In this document: positions 51,843-59,861 of the stretch, piece by piece | How the letters are laid out: each line of letters opens with the position of its first letter | Position numbering within the stretch: the stretch's first letter is position 1 | Source: Streptomyces katrae | GTDB taxonomy: Bacteria > Actinomycetota > Actinomycetes > Streptomycetales > Streptomycetaceae | Length of the DNA: 64,000 nt | Assembly: GCF_002028425.1 (NCBI RefSeq) | Contig: NZ_CP020042.1 | Location: forward strand, 7,291,560 to 7,355,559 | Reading direction: 5' to 3' | Notes under the pieces: model-generated | Database searches by the model: none | What the model saw: the letters and a program-made list of their open reading frames with translations, nothing else | What the model was told of the DNA's origin: nothing | Made by a program: the position numbers and the translations under genes

Positions 51843-51877
51843 GATCGCTTCGATGTTTCGGGAAAATCGAAATGATC
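51843..51877. promoter_or_regulatory. 35-bp interrupted dyad between ArsR and VOC genes
   Basis: Nested arms GATC...GATC and TTCGAT...ATCGAA are symmetric about a centre near 51860, in an AT-rich patch between the divergent ArsR and VOC starts. The layout is that of an ArsR operator overlapping the VOC ribosome site region. Confidence 0.75.
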
Positions 51878-51889
51878 TAGGAGATGGCC

Positions 51890-52261
51890 GTGACGGTGCT
51901 TGCCACCCTTGCCCGTGTCTACGTCGACGACCTGGACGTGGCATTGCCGACCTTCGTCGAGCTGACCGGAGAGCAGCCACGACTGCGGTTCGCCTACCGT
52001 GGTCTGGACCTCGCGAGCATCGGCGGCTATCTGCTTCTGGCAGGCTCCGAGGAAGCCCTAGCCCCTTACCGCGGCACCCACGCCACCGCGCTCGTGGAGT
52101 CCATCGACCGGATTCTGAGCCTCACCGAGCAACACGGCGGAGAAATCCTCGACGGTCCCAACGAGGTGCCCACCGGCCGAAACCTGACCGTGCGGCACCC
52201 CGGAGGCGCGACCATCGAGTACGTGCAGTTCAACGCAGCCGCACGATCAGCCCTTGCATGA
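51890..52261 (+). CDS. VOC family (glyoxalase-like) protein
   Basis: The 123-residue product is a vicinal-oxygen-chelate fold protein: TVLATLARVYVDDLDVALPT opens the first beta-alpha-beta-beta-beta unit, and NLTVRHPGGATIEYVQFN closes the second with the metal-ligand Glu position. VOC proteins act in detoxification or bind drugs. An ATG at 51884 touches the AGGAG directly, which leaves no spacing, so the GTG at 51890 (6 bases after AGGAG) is the better start. It diverges from ArsR, which should regulate it. Confidence 0.87.
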   Translation: MTVLATLARVYVDDLDVALPTFVELTGEQPRLRFAYRGLDLASIGGYLLLAGSEEALAPYRGTHATALVESIDRILSLTEQHGGEILDGPNEVPTGRNLTVRHPGGATIEYVQFNAAARSALA

Positions 52262-52751
52262 GCTGACCCAGTCGACCTCAACAGGCACGCGCGGTGGCGC
52301 CGTCAGACTGCGCATCGATCACCGCTGTCCCGAGAAGTGGCGGAAGCCAAGTCGTTCACCGACTACGCCCTGACGGCCCCGTGGGCGCCCGTTCCGAGGA
52401 CGACGCGAGACGCCGACGCGCTGGGCGAACTGGCGGCCGGGGAGTTCGGGGCCCCACTGCTCCGGCTGACCGCGGCCCGGCCCGGCGGCGTTGGCGATGC
52501 CGGCGAAGGTGCGGGTGGTCGACCGGTTCCGCTCGCGCTCCTCGATCGGGTGCAGTAGTTCGGCGGCGGCGGCGGCGGCAGCGGGCCGGGCCGGGCGCCT
52601 CAGCGCGCCCGGCACGCATGAGATGGCGCCTGTCGTCGCCGGCCCGGGAGCCCGGCCGCGTGCGGCGGGCTCCCAGACCCCGGAGCGTCAGGCGGTCTGG
52701 CCGGCCTCCGGCGCTTCAGTGGCCCTGGGGTGGATCCGAAACCCAAACACC
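52262..52751. other. 490-bp region without a confident gene
   Basis: All frames are short. On the minus strand ELLHPIEERERNRSTTRTFA (about 52500-52560) is the only stretch with protein-like balance and may be a relic. No dyad or RNA gene stands out. Confidence 0.35.
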
Positions 52752-53102
52752 CTAGGCCGGAAGGAAGAAGCCGGTGATGTCGGCGAGGCGTCCGTCTTCG
52801 TGGTGGCGGGCGGTGCTGATGCCGGTCGACGCGGTCTCGCCCTGCCCGCCGAGCTGGGTCCAGCGGGCGAGGGAGCGGTCGTGGTGCTCGAGCACCTCGT
52901 CGATGCGGAACCGGTGGCCGGGGAAGGCTCCGGCGAAGCCGGCCATGTATGCGCCGAGTTCGGTCAGGCCGGTGACCTCGGTCCCGGGGTCGCGGTAGGC
53001 GACCTCGTCCACCGCAACCGCGCCGAGGGCGGCGAGCCGGTCGGCGGGGTCGGCCGACCAGCAGGCGGCGTAATCGTTCCAGAGACGCTGGGTGTCACTC
53101 AT
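52752..53102 (-). CDS. NTF2-like/SnoaL-type protein
   Basis: The 116-residue protein has the nuclear-transport-factor-2-like fold: the helix SDTQRLWNDYAACWSADPAD, DEVAYRDPGTEVTGLTELGA, the long helix YMAGFAGAFPGHRFRIDEVL and the strands RSLARWTQLGGQGETASTGI. Such domains are small ligand-binding or isomerase proteins; substrate unknown. Its start overlaps the TetR stop by 8 bp on the same strand, so the two are co-transcribed and translationally coupled. Confidence 0.88.
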   Translation of the reverse strand: MSDTQRLWNDYAACWSADPADRLAALGAVAVDEVAYRDPGTEVTGLTELGAYMAGFAGAFPGHRFRIDEVLEHHDRSLARWTQLGGQGETASTGISTARHHEDGRLADITGFFLPA

Positions 53103-53706
53103 GGTCGTCCTGCTTTCGTAGGGTCCTCAGGGAGCCGATCGACGCCATCGCGCCGTCGGTGACGCTGTGCAAGGTTGTGCGGGGCAGGCCGGCCCGGACG
53201 AGCACCAGCAGGCCCTGGTAGAGCGCGAGCAGGTGGGCGGCCGTGGTCGCGACGTCGAGGTCCGGCGGTGTGTCGCCCCGGTACCGGGCGCGGGACAGCG
53301 CGTCGGCGAAGCCGCCTTCGATCGCTGCCAGGCCGTGGTGCACGCCGGCGGCGGTCTCGGGGAGGGTGAAGGACTCGACGGCGGTGTTGGTGAGCAGGCA
53401 GCCCGGGTCGGGCTCGGCGCCGGTCTCGATCGCCGAGGTGAAGAACGAGCGGATGCCGGCCAGGGGGTCAGCGGGCTCCAGCAGGTGGACCCGGACCCGG
53501 CCCTGCACCACCCGCTCGTTGTAGGCGTCCAGGGCGGCGTGGAACAGGCCGTCCTTGCTCCGGAAGGTCCGGTAGAGGCTCCCCGGGTGCAGTCCGGTGG
53601 CCTCTTCGATGTCCCGCAGGGAGGCGCCGAGGTAGCCCCGGTGGCGGAAGAGCCGCATGGCCGAGGCCAGCACCTCGTCTTGGTCCCAGAGCTGTCTGCG
53701 CCCCAT
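53095..53706 (-). CDS. TetR family transcriptional regulator
   Basis: The 203-residue protein has a TetR/AcrR HTH at residues 8-55 (DEVLASAMRLFRHRGYLGAS, LRDIEEATGLHPGSLYRTFR) followed by a ligand domain with a PGCLLTNTAVE motif that recurs in the YxaF/CprB-like subgroup. The ATG at 53706 follows GGAGG. It heads a two-gene operon with the NTF2-like protein. An imperfect palindrome 16 bp upstream of the start probably serves for autoregulation. Confidence 0.93.
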   Translation of the reverse strand: MGRRQLWDQDEVLASAMRLFRHRGYLGASLRDIEEATGLHPGSLYRTFRSKDGLFHAALDAYNERVVQGRVRVHLLEPADPLAGIRSFFTSAIETGAEPDPGCLLTNTAVESFTLPETAAGVHHGLAAIEGGFADALSRARYRGDTPPDLDVATTAAHLLALYQGLLVLVRAGLPRTTLHSVTDGAMASIGSLRTLRKQDDHE

Positions 53707-53721
53707 CGCGGCCTCCGTAGT

Positions 53722-53735
53722 TGAACGATTGCTCA
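53722..53735. promoter_or_regulatory. TetR-type operator candidate upstream of the TetR-NTF2 operon
   Basis: TGAACGATTGCTCA is an imperfect 14-bp palindrome of the TGAAC...GTTCA type used by AcrR/TetR regulators, next to an A-tract (53737-53742) that is unusual in this GC-rich DNA. Confidence 0.5.
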
Positions 53736-53938
53736 CAAAAAATAGCACGGCGACGGCCTGGCACTCCAGTGCGGTTTGTGAACCGGCGAGCAGGTAGGAG
53801 TCCCGGAGTCGGCGGCCGGCGCTTCACCGGGCCGCGGCCGGCGCCAGGTTGAACCAGTGCCGAAGCCGTCCACAGGGTGCTCGGTGAGATCGGCAGCGAC
53901 CTCGCCGGCGGACGGAACTCCGGGACGGCCAGGTACTG

Positions 53939-54183
53939 ATGGGGTCCTTGTTCGATCTCGCCGACGCCAACGGTGACGGCGCACTGGACCGAGCGGAAAT
54001 CGCACGGCTGCGCCGGGTCCTGGGGAACACCGCAGAGAACGCCGCGACCGCTTTCGATGCTGTTGACACCGACGCCGACGGCCGCATCTCCCAGGACGAG
54101 TACATCAGCTCGATTCGCGCCTTCGTCGGCGAAGGCGCCTCGCCCATGTACGAGGCCGTTGTCGCCACCAGCGGACGGCATCC
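53939..54183 (+). pseudogene. EF-hand protein, C-terminal half only
   Basis: The frame from ATG 53939 contains two complete calcium-binding loops: DANGDGALDRAE and DTDADGRISQDE, each with Asp/Asn at 1, 3 and 5 and Glu at 12, joined by IARLRRVLGNTAENAATAFD. Streptomyces calerythrin-like proteins have four EF-hands in about 180 residues; here the first two are missing. After residue 80 (VATSGRHP) the frame decays into Pro/Arg-rich sequence that continues to 54529. It is probably a truncated gene, though a short two-EF-hand protein is not excluded. Confidence 0.65.
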
Positions 54184-54509
54184 GCCGGCCCCCGGGTCGG
54201 CACCGGGCCCGGCTCCGGCTCGCGGCCCGTCACCACTCTCCTGGCCAGACCAAACACCAGACCGGCGGCCGGGGTACCCGCCGCACGGCCCCTGCCATGC
54301 CGCACCTCGCAGGCCCGGCTCCCGACGCCACCAGCCGCGCGCCCCGGCCGCCGCCGGGCCGGTCCGCATGGCGGTTCGCTCCGGGGGTCGCCCGCGCGGA
54401 ACAGCTCACGCGTGGTCCGACTTCTCTCGTCGGACGGGGCGCGGTCAGCGCCCCTGGCGTCCTGGCGGCGCCGCCGGCTGTGGTGACGCGGAGCTCCTTG
54501 GCTGCTGGG
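54184..54509. other. 326-bp region without a supported gene
   Basis: Only Pro/Arg-rich low-information frames are present. There is no promoter, repeat or RNA gene I can support. Confidence 0.4.
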
Positions 54510-54839
54510 TCAGCTCAGTCGTTGCTTGAGGTGGGTGAACGGCTCGGTGACGGCGTTTTTCAGGGCCTGGGCGTAGGCGTTGCCCTCGTCGCGCAGGGGG
54601 TCGTACTGGGCGGTGCCGATGATCGCGGCGGCCAGGCCGGTGAAGCTCTTGGCGCACCCCGCGCTCTTCCTTGGACAGCTCGTCGAGGATGGCGTCCACG
54701 TCCGCGACGCTGGGCACGGACCCGGCAGGTATGAGCACGGCCACGCCCATCGGGCCGCGCGTGACGGCCGCCTGCCACAGCCAGCCCGTCTCACGGGCGA
54801 CCTGAGGGCTATGTCCGCACGCATGGCGTCCACGGTCAT
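54510..54839 (-). pseudogene. frameshifted fragment, alpha/beta-hydrolase-like end
   Basis: The first frame starts TVDAMRADIALRSPVR; the next holds GVAVLIPAGSVPSVADVDAI and LDELSKEERG. The first frame resumes with FTGLAAAIIGTAQYDPLRDE and GNAYAQALKNAVTEPF to the stop. QYDPLRDEGxAYA is the hallmark block around the catalytic Asp of HSL/fold-3 esterases, but the nucleophile region is absent. At least two frame changes break it. Confidence 0.5.
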
Positions 54840-55134
54840 CGACAGGGGGAGGGCGCCTGAGCGGGCGCCGCCTCGCGTTCGGTGGCGTGGAGGGCGGAGA
54901 CGGAGGCGTTGGTGACGTGCCCGATCACGTGGGCCGGGAGGCCGGCGGCGGAGTCAGCGACCTCTACCGGGTCCAGCTCGCCGAGGCCTGCCGCAACGTC
55001 ATCACCCACCTCGGCGCCTGACCGTGCGGGCACCCGGGTGCCCACATGGTGGGCGGCTCGTTCACACCAGCCGGGCCGCCCGCCACAATCCCCCGATCCC
55101 TAGGCCGACTACGCCCCACCACGAAAGGGCCCCG

Positions 55135-55482
55135 ATGATCTGCCCGTCCTGCCAGTCGCCGAACACGTTCCGGATCACGGCTGGTGAGCCCCGGTGGATG
55201 TGCCGGACATGCCGGGAAGTGAGCACCGAACCCGCCCCCACACCGGCGCCCGCATACGACCCGGGCCATGTCATCACCTGCGCCCGCTGTGGCCAGGAGA
55301 ATCGGATATGGGGGCCGTGGGTCACAGGGCATTGCCGACGCTGCCGCATGCTGCTCGCGCTCAGCGTTCCCCACGGCCCCAACGCACGCACCCACCCGGC
55401 GATCACCGCCCTCGCAACGTGCGGCGTCCTCATCCTGACCGCGCTCGCCGCAATGCTCGTTTACGCACTGATCCGTCATTGA
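55135..55482 (+). CDS. zinc-ribbon protein with C-terminal membrane anchor, 115 aa
   Basis: Two zinc-ribbon knuckle pairs are visible: MICPSCQSPN with WMCRTCREV, and ITCARCGQEN with GHCRRCRML. A single C-terminal membrane helix follows (AITALATCGVLILTALAAML). The protein would be a tail-anchored cytoplasmic zinc-ribbon protein. No known family is recognised. The ATG at 55135 has GAAAGGG upstream. It is followed after 143 bp by another small gene on the same strand; the cluster of short ORFs at 55-57 kb resembles plasmid or ICE accessory DNA (inference). Confidence 0.72.
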   Translation: MICPSCQSPNTFRITAGEPRWMCRTCREVSTEPAPTPAPAYDPGHVITCARCGQENRIWGPWVTGHCRRCRMLLALSVPHGPNARTHPAITALATCGVLILTALAAMLVYALIRH

Positions 55483-55625
55483 CCACGCCCGGCAAGTTCC
55501 CCGCGCCCTCGCCGACCCCGGCGGCGGCACCGTTGCGAGGCCCCGTGCCCGCCACCGGACACCTCCGCAGGCCCTCCGGCAATCAACGGATGGGCCCCCA
55601 GCATCACGCCCCGAAGGACACCAAC

Positions 55626-55940
55626 ATGCCCCGCACTGCTCCGTTCGCCCACCGCGGTAAGACGTACACCCTCACGCGCGACCAGGTGGAGGCCGCCGCC
55701 ACGAGCCTCGAACCCGCCGACAGCGCCCGCGGCCTGCCCTACGTCTGGTACACACTCGTCGGCTCCCACCTCTACTACGTCGTGGAAGTCGCCACCGCCG
55801 CCGCCGGGCAGGCCTTCCCCGACAACCCGACTCAGTACGTGGCCGAAGCGCGCACCACCCTCAAGGCCCTCGGCTACCCGATCCTGTCTTGGGCCAGCCC
55901 CGAACAGATCGAGAAGGGCCATCCTTCCCACACCTGCTGA
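55626..55940 (+). CDS. hypothetical protein, 104 aa
   Basis: The ATG at 55626 follows AAGGACACCAAC. It is a soluble protein with a strand-rich start (FAHRGKTYTLTRDQVEAAAT), then YVWYTLVGSHLYYVVEVATA and ARTTLKALGYPILSWASPEQ. No domain is recognised. It is the second of several small plus-strand genes. Confidence 0.65.
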   Translation: MPRTAPFAHRGKTYTLTRDQVEAAATSLEPADSARGLPYVWYTLVGSHLYYVVEVATAAAGQAFPDNPTQYVAEARTTLKALGYPILSWASPEQIEKGHPSHTC

Positions 55941-56030
55941 CCCTCGCCCTGGCGACGCCCCCGGCCGGCACTCCGGCACGGGGGCTTCCTACCGGGCCAC
56001 ACACCGCAGCCGCCGTCCTCCGGCTTCGCG

Positions 56031-56195
56031 GTGCCGGACGGGGAACCCGGCCCCTGCCACCTCTGCCCGCTCATGCGCGCCACCGGGTGCTGCCTGCCCC
56101 GGCACGTGCTGCCCCTGTCGGACGGCTTCATCGAGCCCACCAGCATGGCGGAGGGCCGCGCCGCGTTCTCGCTGCCCGGCCTGCCCGCGGCCTGA
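56031..56195 (+). CDS. short cysteine-rich protein upstream of the NUDIX gene
   Basis: In the plus-strand frame ending at the TGA at 56193-56195 the sequence PDGEPGPCHLCPLMRATGCC, then LPRHVLPLSDGFIEPTSMAE and GRAAFSLPGLPAA is strongly protein-like, with a C-x2-C and C-C arrangement that could bind zinc. The frame is open back to the previous gene's stop, but the only good start is a GTG at 56031 without a ribosome site. It may be a real 54-aa protein or the 3' remnant of a longer one. It lies 79 bp before the NUDIX gene. Confidence 0.5.
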   Translation: MPDGEPGPCHLCPLMRATGCCLPRHVLPLSDGFIEPTSMAEGRAAFSLPGLPAA

Positions 56196-56274
56196 ACGAC
56201 CGGCGCCCGGGAGGGCGGGTGAAAGAGGGGTAAGACCCGCCCGGGCCGTCGGTGCGGCCTCGATACTGGCCGCC

Positions 56275-56820
56275 ATGACCAGCGCATCCGAAAGCCCCTC
56301 CGCGGCCCCGTTCTCCCGGATCAAGATCCGGGCGGGGGCACTGGTGTTCTGCGGCGACGCCATCGCCCTCATCCGCCGCGACCGCGCCGACTCCACCCAC
56401 TACACCCCGCCCGGCGGCAACGTCGAACACGGCGAAAGCCTCAACACCGCGCTCGCTCGCGAACTCGCCGAGGAACTCCACCTCGACGTCGACCAGGCCG
56501 AAGGCGGCGACCTGATGTGGGTCGTCGACCAGCGTGTCACCCGCCCCGGGCCCACCCCGCCGCCCCGCAAGCTCCACCTGATCTACCGCTTCCACATCAG
56601 CCCCGAACTGCGCGCCACCCTCGCCGAGACCGAACAGGACGAACTGCCCGACGGCAGCTGTGAGACCGGCGTCATCGAGTGGCTCGACTACCGCAAGACC
56701 GCCAAGCTGCCGATCTTCCCGCCCATCGGCCCGGCCCTCGCCGCCCTCCCCGACCCCCGCGCCGCCGTCACCGACGCCGCCCTCGAAGCCGTCACCGACG
56801 ACAACTACACCTGGGTGTGA
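56275..56820 (+). CDS. NUDIX hydrolase
   Basis: The 181-residue protein has a canonical Nudix box, GNVEHGESLNTALARELAEE (G-x5-E-x7-R-E-x2-E-E), at residues 48-67, which binds the catalytic metals for cleaving nucleoside-diphosphate-linked substrates. The flanks (IRAGALVFCGDAIALIRRDR before it; MWVVDQRVTRPGPTPPPRKL and LIYRFHISPELRATL after it) form the rest of the fold. Substrate is not predictable. It follows the small Cys-rich frame in a run of plus-strand genes. Confidence 0.93.
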   Translation: MTSASESPSAAPFSRIKIRAGALVFCGDAIALIRRDRADSTHYTPPGGNVEHGESLNTALARELAEELHLDVDQAEGGDLMWVVDQRVTRPGPTPPPRKLHLIYRFHISPELRATLAETEQDELPDGSCETGVIEWLDYRKTAKLPIFPPIGPALAALPDPRAAVTDAALEAVTDDNYTWV

Positions 56821-57112
56821 CCCTCGGGCCTGCATCGCGCGGCGGTGTGCACAGGCGGGCAGGCACAAAGAGGCAGGAGACCGCGTGACCGTCGAAGACC
56901 CCGCCCGCTGGGCCACCTGTTCGTCCGCGACGTCGACGAACAGCCGGGGTAATTCGTCCGGCCGGCCGCCACGGACCGCCCTGTCTGGGCGGCCCACGGA
57001 CGAAGCGGCGGTAACGACGACTCCTGTCTCCTGCGGGCCCGGGTCGCCGCCGCGCTCGTTCTCCTCTGCGCGCAACCTGTCAGCCGCATCGTCCGCCTCG
57101 CCATCGACGACG

Positions 57113-57559
57113 TCACCGACGACCGAATCCAACCGAGCAGCAGGAGACCCTGTTGTCGCAGTCTTCCGTGTCTTCCGTGTCCGCGTCCGCCCGTCCAAGC
57201 CCGTTGTCATGGGATGCCGCCTCGCCCGTCGGCGTCCGCACTTGCTCGGCGGCCTGCTCCGCCACTGAACCGGGGGCCGCAGCGAACAACCCCTCTGCGG
57301 CTACCGCACACCCCCGGGACACAAGCCGCTTCGCCATCGACCGAACACACTCGATCCGCGCGGGCACCGCTTCACCGCCCAGGGCCACGGTCAGATCCCT
57401 GGCCCGCATCGGACCGCCGGCTGCCCCGGCCACCAGCACGGAAACGGCTTCTGCCTCACCGAGCTCGACCAGAATCCGATCGGCCTCCTCCCGCAGCCGC
57501 TCCATCTCCTCCCGCGCAGCCGGCTACCTCGCCTCCAGCAGACCCAGCGCCGACGCCAT
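57113..57559 (-). pseudogene. IS-associated coiled-coil helper gene with premature stop
   Basis: From ATG 57559 the frame reads MASALGLLEAR, hits a TAG at 57524-57526, then continues PAAREEMERLREEADRILVE, LGEAEAVSVLVAGAAG and later VRSMAKRLVSRGCAVAAEGL. MxALGLLEARExAAR followed by a Glu/Arg coiled coil is the opening of a small Streptomyces family usually found beside transposase genes. The in-frame stop and the low-complexity tail after residue 90 mark it as broken; re-initiation at 57505 could still give a 130-aa product. Confidence 0.7.
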
Positions 57560-57671
57560 CAACCACCCCACACGATCAACGACAAACACGACGCCGCATC
57601 CCTACCGCACCGCACCGAACCCACTCCCACCAGTGGAAACTCAAACGACTATGTTCGACAAGACGCCGGGT

Positions 57672-57715
57672 TCTCAGTGGTCGACCCTCAAAGTCCTTCG
57701 GGGGTCGACCTGAGA
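57672..57715. repeat. long inverted repeat (hairpin)
   Basis: GGTCGACCC at 57679-57687 and GGGTCGACC at 57702-57710 pair perfectly around a 14-base loop. The outer TCTCA and TGAGA (57672-57676, 57711-57715) extend the stem past a 2-base bulge. It lies in an otherwise empty stretch between the broken helper gene and the XRE gene and may be an IS terminus or a terminator for the XRE gene. Confidence 0.7.
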
Positions 57716-57829
57716 GTCCGCACCGTGCCGAGACGGGATCAGCGATCTGGTGTCATGCGGCGAAGGCCGACGTTCCAGTGCTACCTCAGAGCCATCCGCC
57801 CTCTCGGCTGGATGGCGCGTGCCTGACGT

Positions 57830-58108
57830 TCATGCCGACATGGCCTGCCCGCCGCGGTCGGCATCCTCCTCCGCGCAGGCAGCGGCCAGGTCATCCAGCG
57901 ACAGGTCCAGCGCATAGGCCAGGGCCGCCACGGTGAAGAAGGCCGGAGTCGGGGCCCGGCCGGTCTCGATCTTGCGAAGCGTCTCCGCGGACACCCCGGC
58001 CGCTGCCGCCACGTCCACCATGCTGCGGTCACCGCGGGCCTGGCGGAGCAGGGCCCCGAAGCGCTCTCCGCGCTGCCGCTCCTGCGGACTCAAAGGAACT
58101 CTCACCAT
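57830..58108 (-). CDS. XRE-family HTH regulator, 92 aa
   Basis: The protein is essentially one Cro/CI-type HTH: GERFGALLRQARGDRSMVDV, AAAAGVSAETLRKIETGRAP and FFTVAALAYALDLSLDDLAA, with a short acidic tail. I chose the ATG at 58108 because it is the first Met of the folded unit and lies next to the palindromic operator; upstream codons are antisense of the map gene. It diverges from a methionine aminopeptidase 61 bp away. Short XRE proteins in such pairs usually repress themselves and the divergent gene. Confidence 0.9.
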   Translation of the reverse strand: MVRVPLSPQERQRGERFGALLRQARGDRSMVDVAAAAGVSAETLRKIETGRAPTPAFFTVAALAYALDLSLDDLAAACAEEDADRGGQAMSA

Positions 58109-58115
58109 ACCCGTG

Positions 58116-58137
58116 ATACTAATACCGGTATAAGTAT
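58116..58137. promoter_or_regulatory. 22-bp palindrome between XRE and methionine aminopeptidase genes
   Basis: The centre ATACCGGTAT is a perfect 10-bp palindrome. Outer arms ATACT and AGTAT make it symmetric over 22 bp with a single mismatched pair. It lies 8 bp from the XRE start and 33 bp from the aminopeptidase start, where a dimeric XRE repressor would block both promoters. Confidence 0.88.
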
Positions 58138-58169
58138 TGGGTGGCGTCGCATCGCGGGGAGTCCTGAAC

Positions 58170-58937
58170 ATGGTGGAGATCAAGACCGACACGGCACTGG
58201 AGACGATGCGAGAAGCCGGACGCGTCGTCGCCCACGCACTCGCAGCCGTCCGCGAAGCGGCAGCCGTGGGAGTTCGCCTGCGCGAACTCGACGAAGCCGC
58301 CCGCACCGTTCTGACCACGGCCGGGGCACGCTCTCCGTTCCTGGGCTACCAGCCCTCCTTCGCGCCCGTCCCCTTCCCCGCAGTGATCTGCGCCTCCGTC
58401 AACGACGCCGTGGTGCACGGCATCCCCGACGACTACCGCCTGCGCGACGGCGACCTGGTCAGCATCGACTGCGGAGCCGAACTCGACGGCTGGACCGGCG
58501 ACGCCGCGATCAGCTTCACCGTCGGCACCCCTCGCCGCGCCGACCTGGAACTCATCGCCGCCACCCAGCAGGCCCTGGACGCCGGGATCGCCGCCGCCAC
58601 CGTCGGCCACCGCATCGGAGACATCTCCCATGCCATCAGCACGGTCGCTCGCAAGGCCGCTTGCGGCATGCCGACCGGTTTCGGCGGCCACGGCATCGGG
58701 CGCCAGATGCACGAAGACCCCCACGTCCCCAACCACGGACGCCCCGGCCGCGGCTTCCCCCTGCGCCACGGCCTCGCTCTCGCCATCGAACCCATGCTCA
58801 TGGCCGGAGGACGCAACGACTACCACACCGATCCCGACGGATGGACCCTGCGCACGACCGACGGCAGCCGAGCCGCCCACATCGAACACACCATCGCCAT
58901 CACCGAGGACGGCCCCCGCATCCTCACCCTGCCCTGA
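58170..58937 (+). CDS. map: type I methionine aminopeptidase (probably an accessory copy)
   Basis: This 255-residue metallopeptidase removes initiator methionine from nascent proteins. The five metal ligands are present: Asp100 and Asp111 (VSIDCGAELDGWTGDAA), His174 (GFGGHGIG), Glu207 (LAIEPML) and Glu239 (HIEHTIAI). The substrate His is in VVHGIP. There is no N-terminal zinc finger or SH3 extension. The ATG at 58170 follows GCGGGGAGTCC. Streptomyces normally carry a housekeeping map beside secY/infA; this one, divergent from its own XRE repressor, is likely conditional. A spare, inducible aminopeptidase could substitute when the main enzyme is inhibited (inference). Confidence 0.94.
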   Translation: MVEIKTDTALETMREAGRVVAHALAAVREAAAVGVRLRELDEAARTVLTTAGARSPFLGYQPSFAPVPFPAVICASVNDAVVHGIPDDYRLRDGDLVSIDCGAELDGWTGDAAISFTVGTPRRADLELIAATQQALDAGIAAATVGHRIGDISHAISTVARKAACGMPTGFGGHGIGRQMHEDPHVPNHGRPGRGFPLRHGLALAIEPMLMAGGRNDYHTDPDGWTLRTTDGSRAAHIEHTIAITEDGPRILTLP

Positions 58938-58971
58938 CTCGCATCCCTCGCCGAGGGGAGTAGACGACTCC

Positions 58972-59213
58972 ATGGAGGCGTTCACGGCGGGAGGCGACAC
59001 CCTCGCGCTCGAGACGGCCTCAGCCGTCCGGTCTGCCTCGCAGGCGGTCGACCGGCTGCGGTCGCACGGCGCGGAGGGACGTGGGCTCAGCGCGGGGGCG
59101 CTCGACGTCCTCGCACGACTGAGTACGGCCACGGACCAGGGGCTGAGTATCGGCGAACTGGCCCGCGCGGCAGGGGTGAGTTCCCGCAACGTCACTGGCC
59201 TGGTCGACACGCT
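58972..59213 (+). pseudogene. MarR-type regulator, 3'-truncated
   Basis: The ATG at 58972 opens MEAFTAGGDTLALETASAVR, LSAGALDVLARLSTATDQGL and SIGELARAAGVSSRNVTGLV DTLG, the N-terminal helix and the winged-helix recognition helix of a MarR regulator. At about 59213 similarity stops in the middle of the domain, where the DNA switches to the antisense of a WD40-repeat gene; the open frame to 59319 is read-through of that junction. Confidence 0.8.
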
Positions 59214-59420
59214 CGGCGGATCCTTCATCCACGCTGTCACCAGTGCGGAGCCGTCCGCGGTGAAGGCTGCGGTGCTGTTGTCGGATTCGTCGGCGGAGAA
59301 GTCCGCGATGACCTCGTGAGGGTCGGTGGCCCGCAGCCGAACGTCGCCATGGATGTTGCCGTCGGCGACGATGTGCCCGTCGGGGCTGAACGCCACCGTG
59401 TGCAGTCCCTTGCCGGTGGG
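59214..59420 (-). pseudogene. WD40-repeat protein fragment
   Basis: On the minus strand HTVAFSPDGHIVADGNIHGD, VRLRATDPHEVIADFSADES and TAAFTADGSALVTAWMKD are one to two WD40 blades (the VAFSPDGxxxA strand is diagnostic). Streptomyces WD40 proteins are usually large kinases or NB-ARC-like proteins. Both ends are cut: one meets the MarR fragment, the other fades past 59420 into unassigned sequence. Confidence 0.78.
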
Positions 59421-59617
59421 CGGTCGGCTCGGGCCTGGTCCCGCCGACAGATGCCGGGCCGGGTCGGTGGTCGCGGGCGGTGGTGGAGGCCGCCGACCCG
59501 GAGGCGGTAGGGGCGGCGCTGCGGGGTCCGATCGACGCCGGGGTGGCGGCGGACCGGCCGACGGAGGCCTTGGGGCCGCCGTGACAGCCAGCTGGTGAAG
59601 GGTGGGACAGCCACACG

Positions 59618-59738
59618 GTGGCCCGCCAGATGGTCGTCTCCGAGCACACGGTGCAGGACCACCTCAAGTCGGTGTTCGCCAAGATCATGACGAATAGCCG
59701 CAGAATGCTGTTGGCCCGCGCACTCGGAACGTGTACCG
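59618..59738 (+). pseudogene. C-terminal HTH scrap of a LuxR-family regulator
   Basis: The plus-strand frame reads ARQMVVSEHTVQDHLKSVFA, then KIMTNSRRMLLARALGT. This is the recognition half of a LuxR/NarL HTH (the VSEHTVQDHLKSVFAKxG block). Nothing upstream encodes the rest of the domain, and after residue 40 the frame continues into antisense of another sequence. Confidence 0.8.
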
Positions 59739-59861
59739 CGGGCCGCAACCCCGCCTGCTTGACGCAGGTCCGGTTCCGCGCCGACAGCTTGCCGGTGGCC
59801 AGGTTCCGGTTGACCTGGTCGTCCACGCACGCGTTGCCGTAGCGCCCGAAGAGGGCACCTG

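Noticed and set aside
51884..51889. ATG at 51884 as start of the VOC gene
   Set aside because: The ribosome site touches it directly, leaving no spacing; the GTG at 51890 has correct spacing.
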